A stretch of 64,000 nucleotides of DNA from Bufo bufo. Its lineage: Eukaryota > Chordata > Amphibia > Anura > Bufonidae. The translations under genes were made by a program, and so were the position numbers. The notes beneath the pieces were generated by a model, which worked only from the letters and a program-made list of their open reading frames with translations, did not search any database and had not been told where the DNA came from. The stretch lies in NCBI RefSeq assembly GCF_905171765.1, contig NC_053390.1, forward strand, positions 139,843,468 through 139,907,467. Direction: 5' to 3'. Positions 10,400 through 21,284 of this stretch are shown here, in pieces; position 1 is the first letter of the stretch; the number at the start of each line of letters is the position of its first letter.

Positions 10400-10965
10400 G
10401 TCAGTCATTCCATCAGCAATCGTTTGGGCGAACGGAGTCACACAGGGAGGAACTGCTCCATTTCGCTCAGTGAGAAATCGAATCCTGGCTTTTTCCGCGA
10501 CAACTCAAAATCGGAACCATAGTTACCGACAACGAGAAGAACCTGGTGTCAGCACTGCATCAAGGAGGGATGAGCCATGCGCCGTGCATGGCACACATGT
10601 TCAATCTGGTTGTCAAGCGGTTCCTGAAGTCTTCCAGCCATCTGCAAGACATCCTAAAAATGGGCAGGAAACTTTGCATGCACTTCAACCACTCGTAGAC
10701 CGCAAAGCACACCCTCCTTGAGCTGCAGCGGCAGAACGGTATCCCCCAACATAGGCTGATATTCGACGCTTCCACCCGTTGGAATTCCACCCTCCATATG
10801 TTGGACCGACTATACGAACAGAGAAAGGCCATACACAATTTCTTGATGACCCAAGCGGGCAGGAAAACTCCCCTGTGTAACTTCGATGTCAGCCAGTGGC
10901 AGCTCATGCGTGACACCTGCTGTTTGCTAAGGCTCATTGAAGAAGCCATGTTATTTGTCAGTCGC
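10400..10965 (+). pseudogene. hAT transposase catalytic-domain fragment (outer copy)
   Basis: In one frame, with one stop near 10,696, the text reads TDNEKNLVSALHQGGMSHAP, CMAHMFNLVVKRFLK, DASTRWNSTLHMLDRLYEQR and WQLMRDTCCLLRLIEEA. This is the second catalytic Asp block, the C/HxxH region and the RWNST motif of hAT transposases. It aligns with the copy at 13.7-14.1 kb but is clearly a different family. It stops at 10,965, exactly where the 95-bp array begins. Its C-terminal continuation is probably the fragment at 17.04-17.88 kb, so this copy seems to be split by a younger hAT. Confidence 0.8.
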
Positions 10966-11750
10966 CATCTGTGATTACACGTGCATAAGTAACTGTCACA
11001 TTTAGGACAGAAATACAGCTTTTTGGTTACTGGGGTGAAAAAAGCCTGTAATATACTGCACATCTGTGATTACATGTGCATAAGTCACTGTCACATTTAG
11101 GACAGAAATACAGCTTTTTGGTTACATACTGCACATCTGTGATTACACGTGCATAAGTCACTGTCACATTTAGGACAGAAATACAGGTTTCTGGGGTGAA
11201 AAAAGCCTCTAATATACTGCACATCTGTGATTACACGTGCATAAGTCACTGTCACATTTAGGACAGAAATACAGCTTTTTTCTTACTGGGGTGAAAAAAC
11301 CCTCTGATATACTGCACATCTGTGATTACACATGCATAAGTCACTGTCACATTTAGGACAGAAATACAGCTTTTTGGTTAGGGTGAAAAAACCCTCTGAT
11401 ATACTGCACATCTGTGATTACACATGCATAAGTGATTGTCACATTAAGGCCAGAAATCCTGCTTTGGCATACTGGGGTGAAAAAACCCTCTGATATACTG
11501 CACATCTCTGATTACACGTGCATAAGTGATTGTCACATTTAGTCCAGAAATACGCCTTTTTGGTTACTGGGGTGAAAAAAGCTTCTAATATATTGCACAT
11601 CTGGGATTATCACGTGCATAAGTGAGTGTCACATTTAGGCCAGAAATACGCCTTTTTGGTTACTGGGGTGAAAAAAGCCTCTGATATACTGCACATCTGG
11701 GATAAGACGTGCATAAGTGAGTGTCACATTTTGGCTACAAATACCGCAGT
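10966..11750 (+). repeat. About 95-bp tandem array upstream of a hAT transposase
   Basis: Nine copies with CATCTGTGATTACACGTGCA and GTCACATTTAGG blocks start at 10,966, 11,061, 11,134, 11,222, 11,317, 11,409, 11,503, 11,598 and 11,694. Spacing is 73-96 bp, mostly 92-96. It shares no visible sequence with the 72-bp array. It ends about 120 bp before the ATG at 11,868. Confidence 0.9.
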
Positions 11751-11867
11751 CATATAGAGTTTTAAAAAAAAAATTTGAGTGCAATACCCTACATCAGGGT
11801 TTTTATTGGCGGTTAATTTTTTTTAACAGACTTAACCACTTTTTACTTTGCTTTGTAAACGCTAACT

Positions 11868-14800
11868 ATGAGACAAACATCTAATAAGGGACACGGTCAT
11901 GGTCGTGGTGGTGTTGGTAGAGCCTCTGGTGCAGGGAGAGGACGTGGCCGTTCTGCCACAGCTACACGTCCTACTGAACCTACTACCTCAGGTCCCAGTA
12001 GCCGCCAGAATCTACAGCGATATTTGGTCAGGCCTAATGCCGTTCTAAGGATGGTAAGGCCTGAGCAAGTACAGGCACTAGTCAATTGGGTGGCCCACGT
12101 TCACATTATCTCCCACCCAGTCTTCTGCAGAAAGCGCACAGGTGGCGCCTGAAACCCATGCCCATCAGTCTGTCACATCACCCCCGTGCATATCGGGGAA
12201 CCTGTCTGAGCCTCAAGTCATGCAGCAGTCTCTTATGTTGTTTGAAGACTCTGCTGGCAGGGTTTCCAAAGGGCATCCACCTAGCCCTTCCCCAGGGTTG
12301 GAAGACATACAGTAGAATGCACTGACGCACAACCACTTATGTTTCCTGATGAGGACATGGGAATACCACCTCAGCACGTCTCTGATGATGATGAAACACA
12401 GGTGCCAACTGCTGCGTCTTTCTGCAGTGTGCAGACCGAAAAGGAGGTCAGGGAGGAAGACTGGGTGGAAGACGATGCAGCGGACGATGAGGTCCTAGAC
12501 CCCACATGGAATGGAGGTCGTGCCACTAACTTTCAGAGTTCGGAGGAAGAGGCAGTGGTGAGACCGAGCCAACAGCGTAGCAAAAGCGGGAGCAGGGTGC
12601 AAAAGCAGAGCAGCCGTTGCCAAAACTGTTCGCCTGCTACTGGCCACCGTCACGAGGGACCGAGCACACCAAAGGCAGCTTCAAGGAGTTCCCTGGCATG
12701 GCACTTCACACAATGTGCTGACGACAAGACCCAAGTGGTTTGCACGCTGTGCCATCAGAGCCTGAAGTGAGGCATTAACGTTCTGAACCTTAGCACAACC
12801 TGCATGACCAGGCATCTACATGCGAGGCTGCAGTGGAGTAAGCACCTTCAAAACCAAGAAAGGGCTCAGGCCCCTCCTGCTCCCTCTTCTGCTGCTGCCT
12901 CGGCCTCTTCCTCCGCCTCTGGAGGAACGTTGGCACCAGCCGCCCAGCAAACAGAGGATGTGCCACCAACAACACCACCTCCGTCACCAAGCATCTCCAC
13001 CATGTCGCACGGAAGCGTTCAGCTCTCCATCTCACAAACCTTTGAGAGAAAGCTTAAATTCCCACCTAGCTACCCTTGATTCCTGGCCCTGAATGCCAGC
13101 ATTTCTAAACTGCTGCCCTTTGAAATGCTGTCATTCAGGCTGGTGGAGACGACAGCTTCAAACAGCTAATGTCGCTTGCTGTCCCACAGTACGTCGTTCC
13201 CAGCCGCCACTACTTCTCCAGGAGAGCCGTGCCCTCCCTGCACAACCAAGTATCAGATAAAATCAAGTGTGCACTGCGCAACGCCATCTGTGGCAAGGTC
13301 CACCTAACCACAGATACGTGGACCAGTAAGCACGGCCAGGGACGCAATATCTCCCTAACTGCACACTGGGTAGATGTAGTGGCAGCTGGGCCCCAGGCGG
13401 AAAGCTGTTTGGCGCACGTCCTTCCGCCACCAAGGATCGCAGGGCATCATTCTTTGCCTCCTGTTGCCTCCTCTTCCTACTCGGCTTCCTCCTCCTCTTC
13501 TTCCACCTCCTCATCCGGACAGCAACAGACCTTCACCACCAACTTCAGCACAGCCAGGGGTAAACGTCAGCAGGCCGTTCTGAAACTGATGTGTTTGGGG
13601 GACAGGCCCCACACTGCGCAGGAGTTGTGGCGGGGTATAGAACAACAGACCGACGAGTGGTTGCTGCCAGTAGGCCTCAAACCCGGCCTGGTGGTGTGCG
13701 ATAATGGGCGAAATCTCGTTGCAGCTCTGGGACTAGCCGGTATGACGCACATCCCTTGCCTGGCGCATGTGCTGAATTTGGTGGTGCAGAAATTCATTTA
13801 CAACTACCCCGACATGTCTGAGCTGCTGCATAAAGTGTGGGCCGTCTGTGCGTGCTTTCGGCATTCTCACCCTGCTGCTGCTCGCCTGTCAGCGCTGCAG
13901 CGTAACTTCGGCCTTCTTGCCCACCGCCTCATATGCGACGTGCCCACCAGGTGGAACTCCACCTTGCACATGCTGGAGAGACTGTGCGAGCAGCAGCAGG
14001 TCATAGTGGAGTTTCAGCTGCAGCACGCACGGGTGAGTCGCACTGCGGAACAGCACCACTTCACCACCAATGACTGGGCCTCCATGCGAGACCTGTGTGC
14101 CCTGGTGCGCTGTTTCGAGTACTCCACCAACATGGCCAGTGGCGATGACGCCATTATCAGCGTTACAATACCACTTCTATGTCTCCTTGAGAAAACACTT
14201 AGGGCGATGATGGAAGAGGATGTGGCCCAGGACGAGGAGGAGGAAGAGGAGTCATCTCTAACACTTTCAGGCCAGTCTTTTAGAAGTGGCTCAGAAAGAG
14301 GATTTTTGCAACAGCAGAGGCCAGGTGCAAATTTGGCCAGCCAGGGCCCACTACTGGAGGACGAGGAGGATGAGGAGGAGGAGGAGGATGTGGATAAAGC
14401 ATGTTCACAGCGGGGTGGCATCCAACGCAGCTCGGGACCATCACTGGTGCATGGCTGGGGGGATACGGAGGACGCAGACGATACGCCTCCCACAGAGGAC
14501 AGCTTGTCCTTACCTCTGGGCAGCCTGGCACACATGAGCGACTACATGCTGCAGTGCCTGCGCAACGACTGTAAAGTTGCCCACATTTTAACGTGTGCTG
14601 ACTACTGGGTGGCCATCCTGCTGGATCCCCGTTACAAAGACAATGTGCCGTCCTTAATTTCCTCACTGGAGCGTGATCAGAAGATGCGCGACTACAGGCG
14701 CACGCTGGTAGACGCGCTCCTGAGAGCATACCCGACTGACGCCGGGGGACAAGTGGAAGCACAAGGCGAAGGCAGGGGAGGAGGAAGAGGTCGCCAACGC

Positions 14801-15227
14801 AGCTGTGTCAGCGCCAGCACCTCAGAAGGCAGGGTTAGCATGGCCGACATGTGGGAAAGCTTTGTCACCTCGCCACAACAAAACGGCCCCAACTGCTGAT
14901 ATGGAGCGTGTTAGCAGGAGGCAGCATTTGAACAACATGGTGGAACAGTACCTGTGCACACGACTACACGTACTGACTGATGGTTCTGCCCCATTCAACT
15001 TCTGGGTCTCCAAATTGTCCACATGGTCAGAGCTTGCCCTGTATGCCTTGGAGGTGCTGGCCTGCCCTGCAGCCAGTGTACTCTCTGAACGTGTATTTAG
15101 CACGGCAGGAGGCGTCATTACAGACAGACGCAGCCACCTGTCCACAGCCAACGTGGACAAGCTCACGTTCATTAAAATGAACCAGGCTTGGATTACACAA
15201 GACTTGTCTGTACCTTATGCAGAATAG
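11868..15227 (+). pseudogene. Near-complete hAT transposase gene, frameshifted
   Basis: A BED-finger hAT transposase that would excise and reinsert its own element. The N-terminus at 11,868 is rich in Gly and Arg (GHGHGRGGVGRASGAGRGRG). The BED finger (CTLCHQSLK ... TTCMTRHLHARL) spans 12,339-13,080 and contains a TGA at 12,768. The main frame 13,169-14,899 (576 codons) holds the first catalytic Asp in HLTTDTWTSKHGQG (residue about 49), the second in LVVCDNGRNLVAAL (about 178), the FTTNF and VPTRWNSTLHMLERL blocks, a Ser-rich insert (about 101-117) and two acidic runs. After a frameshift near 14,890 the C-terminal block CPAASVLSERVFSTAGG, with the conserved Glu, and STANVDKLTFIKMNQAW end at 15,227. 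At least two frameshifts and several stops make it inactive, but all domains are present. Confidence 0.9.
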
Positions 15228-15670
15228 ACATTTATACCACCATCAAACATACATTCTTGTACTCAAGTCAAGTGCAATGATTCTTTGTTTTCTTTTTTTT
15301 TTATTTGTCCCAATATTTTAGGGGCTACCTACCCAATAAAAAATAAAAAAAAACATTGTTGGCTACCTGTTCCTCCTCCATTGCTGCCTCCACCTACAAC
15401 ACCACATTCACCGCCTCTTCAACCTTCGACTCCATATCCACCTCCTTCTCTGAGTTGCAGGTTAATAATTTGTAATTTTTAGTTATTTTATTTCATTTTA
15501 AGTTATTTTCCTATCCACATTTGTTTGCAGAGCAGTTGCCATGCTCTTAAGCACATTTTACTGACTTTTACATCCCTCTAGCCTTTTCAAGGACTATTTT
15601 AGAGCCATTTTAATAGTGCCCTAAATTGAAAAAATTCTTATTTTCAATTGTCGAGTGACATTTTACAATT
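15228..15670 (+). mobile_element. hAT 3' UTR
   Basis: Follows the transposase stop. AATAAAAAATAAAA-type signals and the CT-rich and ATTTGTTTGCAGAGCA blocks are shared with the 3' regions at 7.3 kb and 16.5 kb. The terminal inverted repeat seen at those two ends is missing here, where a 92-bp array begins instead. Confidence 0.7.
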
Positions 15671-15674
15671 TTTG

Positions 15675-16075
15675 GCGTATACAAACCCCTGCTGTGCCTG
15701 GGTTACAGGGGCCTAAATCTCTCAAAATCCTCTGTTCTATTGCTGGGTGACATGAACCCCCTTTTGCCGTGAATGAACCCCTGCTGTGCCTGGGTGACAG
15801 GGGCCTAAATCTCTCAAAATCCTCTGTTGTATTGCTGGGTGACATGAACCCCCTTTTGCCGTGAATGAACCCCTGCTGTGCCTGGGTGACAGGGGCCTAA
15901 ATCTCTCAAAATCCTCTGTTGTATTGCTGGGTGACATGAACCCCCTTTTGCCATGAATGAACCCCTGCTGTGCCTGGGTGACAGGGGCCTAAATCTCTCA
16001 AAATCCTCTGTTCTATTGCTGGGTGACATGTACCCCCTTTTGCCGTGAATGAACCCCTGCTCTGCATTGCTGACA
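15675..16075 (+). repeat. 92-bp tandem array
   Basis: Starts of the GAACCCCTGCTGTGCCTGGG block at 15,775, 15,867, 15,959 and 16,051 give exactly 92 bp. A partial leading copy begins near 15,680. The copies are almost identical, so the array is young or homogenised. It is followed immediately by a hAT C-terminal fragment. Confidence 0.92.
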
Positions 16076-16089
16076 GGGAACTAAATTTA

Positions 16090-16452
16090 GTGAAAACATC
16101 TGTTACTGATCGGAAGATGCGCGACTACAAGCGCACGCTGATGATAGCATTCCCACCTGACAGCGGGGGCACAGTGGAAGCACAAGGCGAAGGCAGAGGA
16201 GGAGGAAGAGGTCGCCAACGCAGCTGGGGCACCGCCAGCACCTGAGAAGGCAGGGTTAGCATGGCCCAAATGTGGAAAAGCTTTGTCAGCCTTGGAGGTG
16301 CTGACCTGCCCTGCAGCCAGGGTATAGTGTGAATGTGTGTTTAGCACGGCAGAGAGCATTATCACAGGCCACAGCCAATGTGGACAAGCTTACTTTCATT
16401 AAAATGAACCAGGCATGGATCCCACAGGACTTGTCCGTACCTTGTGCAGAAT
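16090..16452 (+). pseudogene. Second hAT C-terminal fragment (internally deleted copy)
   Basis: DRKMRDYKRTLMIAFPP, then VEAQGEGRGGGRGRQRS, closely repeats 14,680-14,800 of the preceding copy. The text then jumps over most of the C-terminal domain to a degraded STANVDKLTFIKMNQAW block, ending at the stop near 16,452. It has stops and frameshifts and encodes nothing functional. With the 92-bp array in front and the intact 3' end behind, it resembles a non-autonomous deletion derivative of the same family. Confidence 0.8.
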
Positions 16453-16995
16453 AGACATTTATACCAGCCTCAACCATCCATTCTTGTACTCAAGTGCACT
16501 TATTCTTAGTTTTATTTTGTTATATGTCCCAATATTTTGGGGGATACCCCAATAAAAAAAAAAATAATAACACAAATCAGTGTTGGCTACCTATTCTTCC
16601 TTCACCGCCGCTTCCACCTACACCGCCACGTTAACCTACACCGCCACATCCACCCATCCACCGCCTCCTCAACCTCCTACTCCTAGATCCAGATTGTTAT
16701 TTTAAATTTTTCTGTATTTTATGTTATTTTAAGTCATTTCCCTATCCACATTTGTTTGCAGAACAGTTGCCATGCTCTTAAGCACATTTTGATGCCTTTT
16801 GCAGCCCTCTAGCCCTTTCCAGGACTATTTTAGAGCCATTTTAGTGCCCAAAAGTTCGGGTCCCCATTGACTTCAATGGGGTTGGGGTTCGGGGTCAAGT
16901 TCGGGTCAAGTTCGGGTCCCGAACCCGAACTTTTTTTCAAGTTCGGCCAAACCTGCCGAACCCGAACATCCAGGTGTCCGTTCAACTCTACATAG
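16453..16995 (+). mobile_element. hAT 3' UTR and terminal inverted repeat
   Basis: Same organisation as 7293-7690: CT-rich stretch, ATTTGTTTGCAGAACAGTTG, then GGGTCCCGAACCCGAAC and GTTCGGCCAAACCTGCCGAA, ending at CCAGGTGTCCGTTCAACTCTA near 16,992. Confidence 0.78.
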
Positions 16996-17039
16996 GAGCA
17001 CAAGCAATGTGTAGCAAAATGGGTAGTTTTTCTACACAA

Positions 17040-17960
17040 GTGAGAAGAGGAGCAGGAGCAGCCAGAGGAGCTACAGGTCGATGAGAAAGACAAGGCAGAG
17101 GACCCAGACACATCGTGGCAGTATCCAGTGGGTGGAGGCAGGGAGTCCCTCCGAGTCACTTGCACAAATGGCCCGATGCATATTCACTTGCTTGCGTAGT
17201 GATAGCCGAATTGTCACCCTTTGGCAGAGGGATGACTTCTGGCTCTCCACCTTGTTGGACCCTCGCTACTGGTCCAAAATGGGGGTCTTTTTTACACCCG
17301 CTGACAGGAAGGACAAACTAAACTACTACAGAGACATCCTATGTAGTTAGCTGGCCGCTGCCTATCTGCGCCATTGTCTATCCTATCATAGGTCTGACCG
17401 GAGGGGCCCTCTGCACTCACGTTCCTCTGCCATGGCTGCTGTGGCAGGGTGGGGGGGGGTAGGATCAGTTCCAGCTCCATCAGCAGCAACTTGAGTCTAG
17501 AGTCGCTGATGAGCAGCTTTCTTCACCCTCCGAGTAAAGAAACTACTCACCAGAAGCAGCTAGACCTGGAGCAGGACCTGAACCAGCAGGTGGTGGCATA
17601 CTTGGACAGCACCCTGCCAGCCCACATTGAAGATCCGATGGACTGCTGGGCATCCAAACTGGATTTGTGGCCGCAACTGGCAGAGTTTGCCCTGGAAAAG
17701 CTGTCCTATCCTAGTGTGGCATCAGAGCGGGTGTTTCAGTGCAGCGGGGGCCATAATTACCCTAAGAAGACCTCGCCTGTCCACCCAAAATGTGGAGAGA
17801 CTGACCTTTGTCAAGATGAATCAGGCGTGGATCAGCCAGGATTTCCACCCACCAATGCCTGATGCATCAGACTAGATCATCCATGGTGCCACACCAACAC
17901 TTTGTCAAAAGAGTCCGGTTTCTTCTGGCTACCTGCCTCAGCTAATATTCTGATGGTGCC
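17040..17960 (+). pseudogene. hAT transposase C-terminal half (outer copy)
   Basis: Starts in an acidic region, then reads FWLSTLLDPRYWSKMGVFF (the conserved LDPRY block) up to a TAG near 17,350. It continues in a second frame with QVVAYLDSTLPAHIEDPMDC and WASKLDLWPQLAEFALEKL, and in a third frame with RLSTQNVERLTFVKMNQAWI. At least two frameshifts are needed. The family differs from the copy at 11.9-15.2 kb. Its matching N-terminal part is the fragment at 10.4-10.97 kb, which suggests that the 11-17 kb hAT block was inserted into this copy. Confidence 0.8.
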
Positions 17961-18185
17961 ATTATTGTTAGGCGCGAATATTTGAATAGTGGCACTTCGA
18001 GAATTTGTGAATATAGTGATAAATATTCGTAATTTCGCATATTCTAGATTTTTTTTTTTTATTAGTAACATCCCTTCTTGCTTTTGGGTCAATGAGAAGG
18101 CTGCAATGTCTTTGTCTGAGCTTAGCAACATCTCTAGCAACCAATAGGAAAGTTGCCTACCCCTTTCTATATAGTCTCCAGTCTC
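17961..18185 (-). mobile_element. hAT MITE fragment (ATATTCG-rich)
   Basis: GCGAATATTTGAATAG, AAATATTCGTAATTTCG and GTCAATGAGAAGGCTGCAAT repeat, in reverse orientation, the right end of the complete MITE at 33,759-34,701. Only one end is present, and it borders the NASP-like sequence. Confidence 0.6.
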
Positions 18186-18591
18186 TTTGACAGCCTTCTC
18201 ATCCTTCTCGGACATGGCACCATACACTTTCCCTCTTAACTCCTCCCCCTCTTTCGAGGCAGGAGGCACCAGGGTCTTCAGCAGACTCCTCATCTTCTGG
18301 CATTTTCTCCAGAGGCTCACCCAGGACACTGTTCTCCTTTTGGGGAGGAGTCAGGAGAACCAGCCCATCGTAATAACCAGGATCCAAAAACTGATCGTTC
18401 ACCTCCTTGTACTTCTTCCCCAGCAGGCTGCTGGCTATTTGGAAGGCCTTGTAGGCAGAGGGGAAGTCTTCCAGGCCCAGGCTACACTCTACCATGGGTC
18501 TGTGGTCTTCGGCATCCACATCAGCCCCATCAACTGCCTCAGCCAGCACCGCAGTGCCACCATCTCCAGACCCATTCTTAATAGGCTCTAA
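18186..18591 (-). pseudogene. NASP-like (histone chaperone) fragment inside an LTR element
   Basis: On the minus strand the text reads [19 protein letters not shown], then [20 protein letters not shown], and after a frameshift [20 protein letters not shown] recognise this as the first TPR and acidic stretch of NASP (N1/N2 in frogs), a chaperone for histones H3-H4. The match is by recall, without a search. No intron interrupts it, so it comes from an mRNA. It is joined without a gap to the myosin-derived piece at 18,592, in the same orientation and downstream of the LTR element frames. Frameshifts and altered residues show it is not functional. A processed pseudogene independent of the LTR element is the alternative. 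Confidence 0.7.
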
Positions 18592-19025
18592 CTTAGACTT
18601 TTCCAACTCATAGACGTTCTTCCCGACGTCATCCTTTGAGCTCACAAAATCCTCTATCTCTGCTCTGAGTTGCTTGTTCAGCCTCTCAAATTCAGCCGAC
18701 TCCTCATGCGCTTCTTCAAGGGCTCTAGCCAAGGAGAGGGCCTTGGTCTCCTTCTTCCAAGCATCAGTCTCCACTCGGTCACGTACTTCGTCATATCGAG
18801 CCGAGAGGTATTTCTCTTCAGCCGGTTAAATTTCTTCTGTTTCTTCTTTAGGTTAGACATAATTTGCTTCTGGTAGTCCAGGTCCACCATCAGATCATCC
18901 AATTCTCGCTAAAGTTTGCTCTTGGTTTTCTCCAACTTTTCATATGTCAGACCCTTTTTCTCCAGGCGCTGAACCATCAACTTCATGTTTTTCAGCAGTT
19001 CCTTTCCAGCTTTTTACACAAGCTT
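18592..19025 (-). pseudogene. Smooth/non-muscle myosin heavy chain coiled-coil fragment
   Basis: The minus strand reads, with one stop and small frameshifts, [76 protein letters not shown] and [17 protein letters not shown]. These are consecutive blocks of the MYH9/10/11 rod (part of the S2/LMM coiled coil), about 140 residues without introns. They end exactly at ELEKSK, where the NASP-like text starts. An intron-less chimera of two host mRNAs next to an LTR element is best explained by template switching during reverse transcription. The identification is strong for the myosin family; which paralogue is the source is not resolved. Confidence 0.85.
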
Positions 19026-20169
19026 GTGGGAAGTGCCCCGCTTTTGGGCCTCTGGATCCAGCTGATCCTCGCTCAGCATTGCTGCAGCAGATGTAGGAGT
19101 ATCACCATTCTCTTTCTTGCTTTCCTCCTTTGACCCTTCTGAAGCCTTCTTCAGTTGCTCTGTGAAGACAGCTAGTCCCTTCTCTAACGTTTCTAGGGAG
19201 CGTGTGGAGAGAGAGATCATCCTCCTGTTTGCAGCTGTACTGTCCTGGCAGGTCATCTACAAATGTCCGGATATGGGCTTCAGACACTAGGCTGACGTCA
19301 CCCGACTTAATTCTCATCTCATCAGATAAAACTGTCTGGTCTCTACTAGTAACCACCTTAGTTTCGCAGGACCTTGACATGGTAGCTTCACTCTCTGAGT
19401 TGCTATCGGTCACAGCACATACGTCACATATACCGCTCGTGTCATTATTAATTCTGACCTCTAGGGGCACAAATGAGCTAATCCCCACCTGGGACACTTT
19501 CTTAGTAACCATAAAACACTGTGGAGATTGCATATCCACCTCTGGTACGTGCGGTACACCCTCTAGCCCTACCATATTTTTCTGCACATTCAAACACTGA
19601 GTTGGATCTGTGCTTTGCGCTACACTACTTATATGCACTTCTTTAAATCTTTTGATCAACTCATATAGATCTTCCTGAAAAATAGCAGATAAAGAAAAAA
19701 AAGCTTCATCATCATTTACATTTTTACCACCAGGGGGCGCTTCTCCCCTGAACACAACCTGCAATGGAAAAAGCATGTTATCAACATCAGATATTTCACA
19801 TGACATCCCCCTTTTATTATGCATTTCCGCCGACTTGGCACAATCACCTTGCAACTTATCTGTACCATTGTTTTTAATGGTCACTTCACTTAAAGGATTG
19901 GGTACCAGTTCTGCAGGAGTTTTGTCACTGACTGCAGAAGTGTTTCCACTTCCCCACAAGTCACGGAACAACGGTAAATCACAGCCCAAAATTCCCTCAA
20001 GTATGAGCATATTTATAACATCAAGTTCACAAGTCCAAGTTCTCACTGGAGTCTCACACTGAGTGAGAACCACCAGATAGTCCTTATTGTCTGCATGACT
20101 GTCCAGCCCCTTTATCACTTTATCAGTCTCAGGTTTCACTATCGTGCTACCTCTTACCCGGGCTAGCAT
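19014..20169 (-). CDS. LTR-element ORF, second protease-like module (degraded)
   Basis: A long minus-strand frame (355 codons, 19,102-20,169), continued by a second frame (19,014-19,256) after a shift near 19,240. Its N-terminal 100 residues include LILEGILGCDLPLFRDLWGSG, which parallels FILGKDFPFFWQLWSG in the upstream frame. This ILGxDxPxF pattern ends many Gypsy-type aspartic protease domains. The remainder is acidic and Ser/Thr-rich with no recognised domain. The last part (LETLEKGLAVFTEQLKKASE) is predicted coiled coil and leads into the myosin segment. One stop separates it from the upstream frame. Function is unknown; it was probably part of one long Gag/protease-like polyprotein. Confidence 0.55.
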
Positions 20170-20175
20170 AGGATC

Positions 20176-21085
20176 TCAGAGTTTTGCCATCCCAAACCTA
20201 GCTTTTGTTACAGGCAATTTAGGCAACACAGTAACCTTCTCCCCTGCAGACTCCTGTGGGGGAGCAACCACAACAGGCTTACCCGCCTGTTCAGACACTG
20301 CTTTTTTCACATTGTCACATATTTTTGTAGCAGTTTCTCGACTGGGTGTCTTACCCCATACCGGCCCAGCAGGTAGCAACTTCAACCGGCCCACTGTCAC
20401 GGGGTCTGCCACACAATCAACAGTAACGTTCTTACCCTCTGATGTCACGGGTTCGGCAGTCTCGGGAGAAGAGGGCATTTCATGGACATCTCTACCGAGA
20501 TCATCATCCTTATTCGGGACTTTGGAAGCCTGCCCCTGGTTCCTGGTACCACGATCACCTGCAGAATCCGTGATGCAACTGTTGCTACTGGAAACGCCCT
20601 GGCCTTGAGTCCAGACTTTTCCCGGACGGTCACTCCAGCCGCACCCTTTAGGACTCTGTGCACATTTGCAGGAAATATAGGAACTCCTGAGAGCCAAAAC
20701 GCTCTCCACCTCCTTTTCTTCCCAATGGTTGCCCCTGGCAGCGGCATGTATCTTTGTCTCTGGAACTCCAACCGCAGAACTTGAAGCACTCTTGCCGCTC
20801 CATAACTGCCAAAAGAACGGAAAGTCCTTGCCCAGTATGAACTCTACCCTCAGGGTCTCACATTTCAAGAGCTCCCACTGTACAGAGCCATAGTCCGTCA
20901 CAAAGGTCAGTGACACCGTAGTTTTTGTCTCTGGCCCCCTTGTTACAAAGTCCAGAATTTCAGCCAGGACCCGAGACACTTGCTGGCGGGAGTCTAGAAT
21001 GACCCCCAGCGGGATTCCCCCCGATCACTAACTCGCAGGATTTCTCCCACGGGCTATACCATTTTGCAACCATCTCCACTGTTCA
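20176..21085 (-). CDS. LTR-element ORF, first protease-like module
   Basis: The main frame is 20,176-20,979 (267 codons). Sequence just upstream, in a second frame from the ATG at 21,085 (MVAKWYSPWEKSCELVIGG), fuses to it through a frameshift near 21,020. The joined text GIPLGVILDSRQQVSRV looks like the flap-to-active-site region of a retroelement aspartic protease, with DSR where an active enzyme has DSG or DTG. FILGKDFPFFWQLWSG about 60 residues later matches the C-terminal part of that domain. The rest is low complexity and rich in Ser, Lys and Val. With the active-site Gly replaced, it should be inactive. It begins about 200 bp after the LTR, leaving no room for a normal Gag. Confidence 0.55.
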
Positions 21086-21284
21086 GTCTCTCGTACTGGG
21101 CTTCTGGCCCTTTAAGATCCACACAGTAATTTCCTTTGAAACCCAGCAAAAAATAAATAAATAAATGTCCAGAACAGCAAGGACGCTGCCCTTTGCTGCG
21201 ATGTCATTGCTCCTTTCAACCACTTTGCCTCTTACTTTTCATGTTGTCCTTTCAGCACAGACGTTGCCCACATCCTCCACCAAT
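21086..21284 (-). mobile_element. Leader of the LTR element with candidate primer-binding site
   Basis: Immediately after the LTR end (minus strand) the sequence reads AATTGGTGGAGGATGTGGGC. TTGGTGGAGG within two bases of the LTR is in the position of a primer-binding site, but I cannot name the tRNA. Confidence 0.5.

Noticed and set aside
10966..11750. CRISPR-like array
   Set aside because: Units are contiguous 73-96 bp repeats without distinct spacers, in vertebrate transposon context. The same holds for the other arrays.
14014..14762. Minus-strand frames of 160-173 codons
   Set aside because: Complement of the hAT transposase acidic region. GAGGAG runs read as Ser/Pro repeats.
18592..19025. 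A functional host myosin gene
   Set aside because: Only about 140 codons, with a stop and frameshifts, no introns, and fused to another gene's sequence.
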